Shown here in pieces: positions 1-9,300 of a DNA stretch of 12,293 nucleotides. The stretch's first letter is position 1. Every line of letters begins with the position of its first letter. Made by a program: the position numbers and the translations under genes. Source of the DNA: Spirogloea muscicola. Taxonomy: Eukaryota; Streptophyta; Zygnematophyceae; Spirogloeales; Spirogloeaceae. The notes beneath the pieces are model-generated. The model was given only the letters and a program-made list of their open reading frames with translations. It did not search any database and had not been told where the DNA came from. The stretch lies in assembly GCA_009602725.1 (NCBI GenBank), contig WELB01000184.1:50386-62678 (forward strand). Direction: 5' to 3'.

Positions 1-71
1 GGCGGCGACGGCGGCGGCGGGCATGGCCGCCTGACGCCGGCGGCGCTGGCTGATCGCGGCGGCGCTCCCAG
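1..71 (+). other. Probable end of an upstream intron of the fibrillin gene, GGC-rich
   Basis: This GC-rich stretch is full of GGC/CGG triplets. The reading frame of the next exon is closed by a TGA at 51-53. A CTCCCAG acceptor ends at 71, just before the first recognisable fibrillin codons. A branch-point-like CTGAT lies at 50-54. I therefore read it as the end of an intron whose donor is outside the window. It could instead include a little coding sequence of another exon, but nothing recognisable is encoded. Confidence 0.5.
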
Positions 72-2666
72 ACGGCGTCGGACCTGATCGAGGGCCAGTG
101 GCAGCTCCTCTACACCACGCGCCCCGGCACCGCCTCGCCCATCCAGGTGGGCAGCCGCCGCCGTCGCCTAAACCCCAAACCCTCATCCCTAACCACCTGA
201 ACCCTAAACCTAAATACCTCGGATCGGGCCGAATTAGAGCCCAAATTGTGATGTAACCCCAATGCTATAACCTAACCCTAGATCCTAAAACCCCATCAGA
301 CTCTAACTTATCTCAATCTGCGGCATTCGCCCTCCTTTGCCATCTCTGCGGCCGCAGCGGACGTTCGTGGGCGTGGACGCCTTCACGGTGTTTCAGAACA
401 TCTCGCTGCGCGGCGGAGGCGGCGGCGGCGGCGGCGCAGCTGGGCCCCGCGTGTACAACGTCGTCCGCTTCTCCGATCGCATCGGTGAGCTTGTCGTCGA
501 GGTGGGCTCTGCTTCTTCCACCAAGCGGAGGCCTCCCCGCCTGCACTGCTGTCCTGTCGTTGCATTCAGATTGGAGCTGCAACTTGGGTCTGCTCAAAGA
601 TGAGAGTAAAGGTGAGACGCCGCTCAGTCGCCTCTATTATAGGTACAGTGATTGAAGTAGCTGAAGCTGTGTTGCAGGCGGAGGCATCAATCACGGACGG
701 CCGGCGCATCAACTTCAAGTTCGACCGAGCGGCGTTCGACTTCAAGTTCCTGCCGTTCCGCGTGCCGTACCCCGTGCCGTTCCGCCTGCTCGGCGACGAA
801 GCCAAGGGCTGGCTCGACACCGTGTTCCTCTCGCCCGCTGGCGACCTCCGCATCTCCAAGGGCAACAAGGCAAGAGCTCGATGCTCCTCACCACGGCAGC
901 GCCATGCCGCGCCCGCTGCGGTTGAGGCTGAGAAGAGGTCTGCTGCTGCACCTGCGGTGGCTGTGAGGTTGGCACAGGGGACGACGTTTGTACTGCAGAA
1001 GCCGACTGGCATGAGCCTCCGCCAGCGGCTGCTGGAAGCCATACGCCGCAAAGGCGACATCGAGAAGGTGCTCCGACGGGCCCCCCCTCTGCTTCACAGA
1101 CACCTAGTAGCTTAGCTTGCTGGACCTAGTGGCAGCAAGCAAGGTCCGTGATGGACATTTCAATCTAGAGGTAGAGTCTGATCTAGAACTAAGGTACATT
1201 AATTGGTTGTAAGGACTTTGCAGCGGCGCTCCACAGACACTCGTGGACTGCAATCCGTGCGTGTCATTGTACGAGCCACAGATGGCGTCAAACCTACAGG
1301 GTGCATGGTGCTGGGGTGGTGCAGGCAATTGGCGAGCTCGTGGCCATGAACCCGACGCCCAAGCCGGCAACTTCCGAGGCACTGCCCGGCCGCTGGCGGC
1401 AGGTCTGGAGCTCCCAGGTTTGGCTCTGTCAGCAGTACTACCGTTTACACCTAGCATTACCAATAGACTGGAAGTGTTGAGTTACAACTTCTGAGCCCCT
1501 ATGTTTCGACATCTGGTCTTGCCCAAGGCTGCTGTCAAGATTTTTTTTAACACGCTTGACAAGAGCGTCTCCGTTCATGGCTGCTTGCCAAGAGAGGGCC
1601 ACAGCACTGCTGCAATCAAGGAGGAGTGCATTGTTCCAGCTTAACCGCTTTGTGTTCCGTGTATGTGATCCTCAGATTTGCTGTGTATATTTTCCTTTAA
1701 TTAGAGAAGAGAGTTTGATCGCGCTACCTGAGTCTGCTCACGACTTGCAGGCCAGCGATGCCAACTTCCTGCAGAAGGTGGCTGCCAACTTCAGCTCCAA
1801 CTGGCAGGTATTTAACAATGACTTACCCTGCAAGACTTGTTCACTTGCACGTATGAATGGATACTCAGGCTCCTTGCACATGCACTGGTGACGACTTTCA
1901 GAAGAAGGAGATAGGGCCCAAGTTTGAGCAGATTGGAGCAGGTTGAGCACTTCCCATTGTATCAACATCCAACAAGGTTCCAAGATGGAGGCTTGCCCCA
2001 TCAGGCAACCCAACAAGTGTCCTGGCCTCCTCTTGTTGCTATTGTAAGGAACCTGGAGGGCGCTATTCGGCCTGATGTAACACTCAGAATGGCTGCTCAG
2101 ACAATCAGCGCAGAATCTGAGGGGCTGGAGAACATGGTGGAGTTCTTCCCTGGCATCAGGCTCAAAGCGGGCGCAGCCACAAAGTATGTGCAGCAGTTGC
2201 TTCTTAAATGGCAATATTATGAAGTGGATGACACAAGACGTTGCAGATGTCGGATGCATTGCCTCCGAGCACATTTTCTGCAATACACATTGATACTTCA
2301 AGTTTTGCAACCTATGCTGCACTTCCACATCTCGCAGGCCTGCCTCGGATGTTCGAACAGAGGTTCAGATAACATCGGCCGCCGTGGAGCTCGGACCGTT
2401 GACCATTCCGCTGAACCTCAGAGGCGGCGGCCACGTGGAGCAACTGTAAGTCTCCAAGTGACATCTGAAATATTGCCACTGGTCAATTGCAGACCACTTA
2501 TGGACAACAGCAGCCTTTGTTTGGGTCCTAATGGAGGATCCAGCAGCATTTCATGCTTCAGTCCTTGTTCCTATCTACTGTCTGGGTTTTCAGATATCTG
2601 GACGATGCTGTACGTGTGAGCCGCGGCAACAAAGGAAGCGTCTTCGTTCATGTGCGAGAAGCTTGA
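72..2666 (+). CDS. PAP12: Plastid-lipid-associated protein / fibrillin with two fibrillin domains (PAP12/FBN10-like), 5'-partial, ten exons
   Basis: Plastid fibrillins are lipocalin-like proteins of plastoglobules and thylakoids that bind lipids; the exact ligand of this member is unknown. Exons: 72-146, 358-501, 678-869, 978-1067, 1325-1417, 1751-1807, 1902-1941, 2114-2239, 2361-2445, 2594-2666. They join in frame (975 nt, 324 residues plus TGA). Domain 1 (residues about 1-145) starts SDLIEGQWQLLYTTRPG, passes FKFLPFRVPYPVPFRLLGDE, and ends RISKGNKGTTFVLQK. Domain 2 (about 185-324) starts GRWRQVWSSQ, passes ENMVEFFPGIRLKAG and LGPLTIPLNLRGGG, and ends RVSRGNKGSVFVHVREA. The repeated R-[IV]-S-[KR]-GNKG-x-x-FV ending shows the internal duplication directly. 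The transit peptide and N-terminus lie before the window. Least certain are the 40-nt exon 1902-1941 (alternative: skip it and start the next exon at 2101) and a short extra stretch near residues 254-266. The gene converges on the minus-strand gene. The family call is firm; orthology to Arabidopsis PAP12/FBN10 is inferred from domain 1 and the two-domain layout. Confidence 0.88.
167..292 (+). repeat. Degenerate plant-telomere-like repeats inside fibrillin intron 147-357
   Basis: The intron contains many imperfect copies of CCCTAAA, the plant telomere unit, such as CTAAACCCCAAACCCT, ACCCTAAACCTAAAT and CCTAACCCTAG. One exact CCCTAAA is at 202-208. Such telo-box-rich introns are common near the 5' end of plant genes and can act as regulatory motifs. 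The copies are too degenerate and interspersed for a true telomere. A regulatory role is only an inference. Confidence 0.6.
412..435 (+). repeat. GGC triplet run coding eight glycines in fibrillin domain 1
   Basis: Eight consecutive glycine codons (seven GGC and one GGA) lie in the second modelled exon, between the NISLR and GPRVYNVV segments. The run falls in a loop between two conserved strands, where related proteins have a few ordinary residues. It looks like a coding triplet expansion and may vary in length between individuals. Confidence 0.8.
870..977 (+). other. GC-AG intron of the fibrillin gene, frame-neutral
   Basis: The conserved family sequence GNK-GTTFVLQK is interrupted here. 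Splicing it back together requires the donor AAG|GCAAGA (GC at 870-871) and the acceptor GGCACAG ending at 977. The rest of the donor matches consensus well, as expected for GC-AG introns. The interval is 108 nt, a multiple of three, with no in-frame stop, so retention would add 36 residues rich in Ala and Arg without breaking the protein. Confidence 0.75.
1902..1941 (+). other. Candidate 40-nt micro-exon of the fibrillin gene
   Basis: It is flanked by ACTTTCAG and GTTGAG and encodes KKEIGPKFEQIGA plus one base. Joined to an acceptor at 2112-2113 it gives FEQIGAESEGLENMVEF, which resembles the F-x-x-I...N-V-V-x-F strand pair of domain 1 (FQNISL...YNVVRF). Phases fit on both sides. The competing model skips it and uses the acceptor at 2099-2100, giving WQTISAESEG; that also stays in frame. 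Confidence 0.55.
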
Positions 2667-2841
2667 GCATCTTATACCACTTCTGGCGACTTGGGTCGGC
2701 ATCAGTGTGCCATACACTCCCTGCCAAAGGGGGTGCCATCACTGAATTTTACACAATTGCAGGAACCAAATAGTCTGTCTAATTGCCTCTCGAGGAAGGG
2801 ATGGACACAGCCAAGCTCCCCACTCATCTAGAATAGTGAGT

Positions 2842-2847
2842 AATAAG
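2842..2847 (+). terminator. Possible poly(A) signal of the fibrillin gene
   Basis: AATAAG, a one-base variant of AATAAA, lies 176 nt after the fibrillin stop. I saw no perfect AATAAA on this strand between the two stops. Plant poly(A) signals are loose, so this is only a candidate. Confidence 0.25.
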
Positions 2848-3025
2848 AGATCGGAGAACCCTAAGCGTCACATGACCTCAGTCAGGGTTGCAATTCACAA
2901 CTAAGTCAAAAATGCACCTCAGAAACTTAGTCCACATTTTCGTTGAATGAGTAGGGGCCCTTGTAATTTAGGAGCTCCAGAGTGTAAAGGAAAGGGGGGA
3001 TGACAGCTAATGACTGTAGGGCACT

Positions 3026-3031
3026 CTTATT
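3026..3031 (-). terminator. Possible poly(A) signal of the USP-like gene
   Basis: CTTATT on the plus strand reads AATAAG on the minus strand, about 350 nt beyond the USP-like stop codon. If both candidate signals are used, the two transcripts would end roughly 100-200 nt apart without overlapping. Support is weak because a six-base motif is common by chance. Confidence 0.2.
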
Positions 3032-3384
3032 GTGGCACGGTCTACCACAGGTGTCAGCTGCCTCTTCACTAATCTCAGCTGGCGTTCACTATCAGTCAAA
3101 TAGTACTGAAATTGGTCTGATCGCCTTGGAGCATGAGATCCGCAACACAAGGTACTGTCCTCTGTTTGCAAGCCTCATATGGCGGCCAGGATAAGGACGC
3201 GACCACCTTGACTCTACCTGCCAGAAGATCCTCAGCCTTCTACTCACCTCAGCTTGCCTCAGCTGCAGGAACCGCAGTCTGCCCAGTTTGGCTGCGCTCG
3301 CTCTTCACAAACTTGCTCATAAGTTCATGACGCAGGACGTATAAGGTCCTCGTCCAGCTTCGTCCTGCTTTCTCTGACGACGAC

Positions 3385-6300
3385 TCAGGAGACTGCCTCG
3401 TAGAATAGCACCTGTGGCTGGAGATGGCCCCGCTGTGTTGCTGTCACGACATCCTCCCAGCTTCCCACAACCTACAACCACAGGAAACTGCTAATGTCAT
3501 CCATATCCCATTTTATCCTCGCCAACAGTGTAAGTCAATTATTTAATGACTGTCCACTGAGCAGCAAGACATTTTGAACATTGCCACATTAAGGCCCAGC
3601 TGTGGCTTGAACCTTGACGGTGCTGTCGTCAAACATAACCCAGCGATCAAGGTCCTGGTAAAAGGCGAAGCAGTGGTAATGCTGTCCATAGTAACAGACC
3701 TGCAGCATGGCATCCTGCAGATCAGCCGCTAGTCTTTTGGACACAAAACAAAGTATTTCTTAAGGCCATGATAGCAATGTATCATAATAGTAATGCTGGT
3801 ACAGGTCTCAAAACTGACCCACATGGCTCAAGAGTGACCACATTACGTGCAAGCCATGCATGAAGCGAAGCATGTGCAGAGGCCATCTGGGTAAGGGAAG
3901 GACCACGGAGACGAGCTGGTGAGCCGTCCCGGAAGAGAGGCCCTTGTAGACCACGCTGAGATCCACAAGAGTGTCAATGGCAGTCATGGTGGCCGCTATA
4001 TCGTCGGCAGCCTCTCGCATGTGTTGCCATCCCAGCACTGCAAAATAGCGGGCATACATGAGAAATCCAACCATGGCATGGTTGCGTTGCATCCTGAACA
4101 CCGTCTCTGGCGAACCAAGTGCAGAATGTTGGCAATTTGACGCCTTGACTGACGAGCTAATGATGATGGTGTCACAACGTTGCAATTGCAGGCCTTGGAT
4201 GCTCATCCTTGTCCTCATGGGCTCACCAGTGGTGAAGACGTGGGGAGGTGCTTGAAGGAGGTGGTGGATGGGGTTGAGAGCTGAGCAGCCCCCTTCCTCG
4301 GGGTTGCAGGGCAGCTGGTGGTTTTGCTCAACGATTTTCAGAAGCTCGTCAAAGCGCAGGCTGGGATTCACGAGCTGCATCATATAGCATTGGGCACAAC
4401 AAATACTTGTGTGACAGGATGCCAGACCAGAGTGACGGCCAGCAGTAAGTATGAACGAATTCAGAGACGTCCTATTTGTCTGGAGCGCTGGAGCGGAGAG
4501 CATGCAATAAGGACAATGACGGTAGCCACCATAGAGCAACATGCATAGTCACCTTCGCAGAGCGCAGGGCAGAGGCATTGACGTTGTGGAAGAATGCCGT
4601 GTACTTGAGCTTCCGGCACTCCACGCCGCAGACGGAGCAGTTCATGCGCTCCGCAATGTCCAGGCCGAAGAGCGTGTGAGCAATGCAGCCCTGGTATCGG
4701 CATTCCCACTCATCCTCCCCGCTCTCAGGGGTGCCGGCGTCCTCGCCGCTCAGCACACTGGCACTCGGCCCATAGGCTTTGTGCAGGCAGTCGAAGATGA
4801 CAGAGAGCACCTCAGATGCATCATTCATTTGCTCCTGGAGAAGGACACGCGCTGATAAGAGATGTAATCCTCTCACTTGCTTGCTCAAGCTTCACAGTCA
4901 GGATGTATTACATCACAGCACCAACGTAAAGGGAATTCATTTCCCAGTGTTGATCCCCTTGGATTCATCCCCTAGGAAGCTCTACAGACTTCCAACTTCT
5001 CGGAAAACTAAATGGGTTCGTCAGGGACAGGCCGTAATGCAGCTATGTCCTGCGCAAGGTGCAGACACGATGTTTCCAGGATACAAAGTGTTCAGCAGAA
5101 AGTGATACAACACGTGGAATGTTCACCTGCTGGAAGAACTGAGTCTCTGAGTACATTGTGCTCAGTGCTTCTCTCAAAGCAGTAGGCGCCACGGTCTGCT
5201 GGGAGTTGCCTGACAGAGAGCTGCAATGCAAAAGTGCCACGTTAGCTCATCATGGCTAAGTGCCAACCTCCCAACAGCTACTAACAAACGGACCCACAGA
5301 GCTGTTACCAGCAGTCTTCTACATGCAGAGGTTCTAAGGTCGATCCTTACCTAGCAGAGAGCGTGAGGAAGATGGTGCGCAACGCGCACACGACACAAGG
5401 TGTGCCCTGGTGGGCATGCTCATCGCTCCCAGGCCCCACAAGGTGCTCGCGGAAATGCCGTAGATGCCATAGTGACTGTTGCAGGCAACATAGTCTTGTT
5501 AGCAACAACTACAGGTCAAAGAAGAAGCTGCAGGCTGCTGATTGCTGTTGCTGTCCTATCTCCATGACAACTCAACTCATCATTGTTTTACGACAGCATC
5601 CAGCTCAGACCCAATATAAATTTAGACCCAGCTTTACTGCTTCTGCCTTTACTGAGCATAGACAAGAATGTAAGTAGCGAGTGGCAGCATCAGAAAGTCG
5701 ATCAAATGAGGCCACTCTGAACAGGGTCCATGCATCTCCTCACCTGAATGACGACATTCAGGAAGCAGTTGTACTGCCCAACTTCATTCTGCAGCCCCTT
5801 CCCTGTAGCCCTGGCATTCCTCCGGCTCTCAGACTCTGAAGCGCCAACTTCGCCGTCGCCAGTGCTCTTGAGGTTCTCAGATGATTCATCCTCAAGGTGT
5901 GTTTGTGTGCTGGAATTTTTGGCCACTGTCTCAGAGGTACTCAGCTGCCGGTGCCGTAACTCAGAAAGAGCAGCAGAAGGCCCGTAACTCTCATCTGTCA
6001 GACCAACAAGATAGCCAATCATCTGAGCAAGCCCACCATGTCAGGGGTCACACAGCCACTATGTGAGATGTCCAACCACCATGAACATTGAACATCTTAG
6101 ATGACATTTCTCTTGTGGTCCTCCAAGATGGTGGGATGGGCCGATACCGAGGCTTTGCCGCATAGCCTGCTCAAGATCCGCCTGGAACTGCTCCTCATTG
6201 ATCTCCTGGACGTGCTCTCTCCTTCCCAACCCATTGGCAGGCTCGCCTGCATCCAGCAAGGTGCATCCTTCAGATCGAATCAGCACCAACACCGTCAATG

Positions 6301-9300
6301 CATCATTTGTGTTGGACTGACAACAAGAGAGACGCAGCTTTCAGCAAGTAGGGGCCTCCATTTGCACTGAAAATGTCTCTAGGTGCAACGTCCAGATAGA
6401 AATGTACCTAGGAGCAGAGGTGGCCCCTGCCACAGAGTGTCGGCGTCCAAGAGCTGACGCTGGATGGTCAACGCCGTTGACGCCGTGTGGCTCTGGCCCG
6501 CAGGGTGCTCCCGACCAGACGAAGCCTCAGACTGGGCCTTGATCAAAGGCAGCATGCCAGTGCTGCCACTGGGCTTGAGAGGCCCGTTGCGGCTGCTGAC
6601 AGGAGCTGCGCCAAAGTGGCCGTTGGCAGCGGTATGCTCAGGAGCTGGATGCTGCTCGGCCTTGGCGGTTCGTTCCAGAGCCTCCTCGTCGGCCAGGTGG
6701 TGCACGCGCTGCGCCTTCTTCCTCGACCCCCGGCTGGCGCGGCTTCGGCTCTTTGGGCCCTTACCATCGCTACTCAGCTTTGACAAAACGTCAGAGTCTC
6801 CTGTTGAATCGAGTACATCAGCCGGCAGTGTTGACTGGCCAGCTTCTTCGCCTCGTTTGCGTTCCTCCAAGATCGTAACATCTTCCAGATCGTTACCTGC
6901 TGACTGCAAGCTTGTCACCGTAGAGCCCTCACCGCAGTTCGCAGTGTCATGAGCTGTCTGGGGCACAGACTTTGGCTCTGCTGCAGCAACTCCATCAAAC
7001 CCTGCCTGGACCCTTGCTGGCTGCGAAGCGCCACTTGCTGAGCTTGAGGTGAGCTCAAGGAGGGTCCTTGGGCTATGCCCCCAATCGTCAGAACCACAGC
7101 TTCCTGTCACCTCTGCTGCTCTGTCCTGGCCCACTGTCACCTGCTGATGCTCGGCAGTCCCAGAAGAATGTGAGCTGCGATTGTTGCTGCCTTTGATGCC
7201 GTCAGCTTCAGGGTGGAGCACATCCTCCTCCCTGTAGGCTCTCTGCAAAAATCACAAAAGCAGCAGCCAATCAGCAATATGCCTATCTGCAGAAGCACAT
7301 GTTAGGGTCACAAAACCAGCATTCATTTGGGCATCTAAGTAGTGCAGCACATTATGGACTTCTGCAGAGTAAAGTTACAGTCAGGAGGAAGTGAAGGTAG
7401 ACGACAACAACAAATAACAACAACAGCAGTAACACTGATACAAATGTCGAGTGACAAGCTGGCAGCGGCACCAGCCACTGACGGTAACAACCCACCTCTT
7501 GGCGCTTCCGCATGAGCTCAAGCTTTGCGTTTTCCTCAGCCCTCCTCTGCATCTCCAAGGCCTCTGCCAGCTTTCTTTCCTCTGCTTCGAGCTCAGCGAG
7601 TTGTCTGGCCAGGATCTCGTCGTGCTCTTGCGAGTCAAAGTCCTCCATTGCCTCATGCTCGTGCTCTTCTTTGCACACCAGCTCTCCGGCTTCTTCAGTG
7701 TCCTCCTTTTCAACGTTCTCATTACCATCTTCCAACCTGATCGAATGGGAAAGAGGACCGGCGCTTATTTCCCTTCGGCATGGCAAAGCTGCAGTAGTAC
7801 AGTGATTGCTGCTAAGCTCATGGAATGCATGGCAAGTAACACATGCTGAGTAATTACTCAAGCTTCTCCTCACCTTGAAGAAGAAGTCTCATCCACAGGG
7901 CCATCATCCCCAGCAGTTTTCGACTGTCACAAAGAGTTGCGACTCTCTTCAGAGCAGCAAACTGGAATCCGTGAAGATTTTGTAAGCATTGACTAGAGGA
8001 GATTCAGAGCAGCAGGATCGTGTTCTCATATGGATCAAGAAGTAATCAGCTGGAGCTAGTCAAGAGTGCCAATGGGTTCGATTTACTACCTTCAAGCCCT
8101 TCTTCAAGTCCTTCACTTTCCTGCTGCCCTTCTCCTTGGACCTCCCTTTCCCCTCTGCCTTTGCTAGCTCCGCCAAGAAAGCCTCTCTTGCCTTGTCAGA
8201 TTTAAGCATAGCAGCTCTCTCCTCTGCAGCCTCCAACCGGTCCTGCACAACATGTCAAACTAATGCAGAATGAAGCACACGCTCAATGTGGTGGCCTTCT
8301 GCATTGGAGCAGACAGGCAAGCGCCATAAGATATCCTGGAAGACGAACAAAATTTGTGCTAATTCCTATGCGGCACCCTACCCCTGAACCCCAGGCAAGC
8401 GCGTGCATACAACAGGCAGATTGACGAGTAATTGACTACATGCATGCACGTTACTTGGGACCTGTTGAAGGTGACTCACTCTCAGGAATTTCTTCAAGAG
8501 CGGAAGCACGACACTGCGGAAGTCATAGACCGAAGTCTCACTAAGGAGGGCTTCCTGCTTGCTCAGGCTGTCCACAAGCCTCAACAACTTGGCATCCACC
8601 TGATTTAACTGCAAACAAACAGACAACCATGGGGTGAGGACTTGGGCAGTAAATCCTCCAGATACAAAAACGTCAAGCTTTACCATCCTCAGCCAGTTAC
8701 AATCCCAATCACTGAGCAAGCTTCAAGTGCATCATCACCTGATTATTGATGGTGTCTTTCTGGGAGGAGAGGGCGGCCTCTACTCGAAGATCAATCCTGC
8801 TGATGATCTCCTCCTGCCTGCTTGTTGCACCCCCCTTGCCCTCCTCATCCGTCTGCCCAGCAGGCTCGATCGAGGTTGCGAGCGGCCTTTCATATGAATG
8901 CCGATGTACCTTCATCAAGGAAAACAGAGGCCCGTGCATTTGTTCAGTCTACAAGGATGCACTGCAATAAGGCACAGTTATAATTGGAAAGTGCAAAGTG
9001 GACTGAAGCAGCAAGGTTACTGTGTTCACCGTGCTCTGAGATTCCCGAAGAAGGGTTTGGATGACGTCGCACTGGTACTTCTTCGAGGGCGACATGCCAC
9101 CTTGCTTTGCGTCATTGATCTCCATAAGATCGTTGAACCTCTTCTGAAGCACCTTCTCATAGCTGAGTTTCGGTGACGCGGGCTCCTTCTCCCTCCTTTC
9201 TACTTCCTCAACAAGCAGCTGCACATCTCCCACGGTTGAGTAAGATAGTTGCTGTAAATCACACTACAAAATTCGCTATATTGACTAGCGGGCATTGGCA

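Larger units (their letters stand above)
2667..3384. other. Convergent 3' UTRs and intergenic spacer; no gene seen
   Basis: This is the space between the stop codons of the two convergent genes. Short open frames exist (for example 3000-3330, plus strand), but none has a recognisable motif or coding-like composition. I see no tRNA, no repeat array and no mobile-element signature. Most of it is expected to be 3' UTR of the two genes. Confidence 0.6.

Noticed and set aside
167-292. True telomere or chromosome end
   Set aside because: Units are degenerate, interspersed and lie inside an intron flanked by coding exons.
1924-2619. 231-residue open frame on the plus strand as a single gene
   Set aside because: It runs through fibrillin exons and introns; only short pieces match the family, and the rest shifts out of the fibrillin frame. 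Splice-aware reading explains it better.
72-2666. Fibrillin locus as a pseudogene
   Set aside because: All ten exons join in frame with acceptable splice sites and a conserved C-terminus. The odd features (GC donor, extra segment) do not break it.
3000-3330. Two small plus-strand open frames in the intergenic gap
   Set aside because: No motif, no coding-like composition, and they overlap the expected 3' UTR of the minus-strand gene.
3600-3612. C-terminus of the USP-like protein ending KVQATAGP at an in-frame stop near 3589
   Set aside because: A GT donor follows the Lys codon, and the downstream exon 3471-3385 supplies the family's GSWEDV...HLQPQVLFYEA ending in frame, so this reading is intron read-through.
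6464-6952. 162-residue plus-strand open frame
   Set aside because: It is the antisense shadow of the long USP-like linker exon (7242-6408) and has no recognisable domain.
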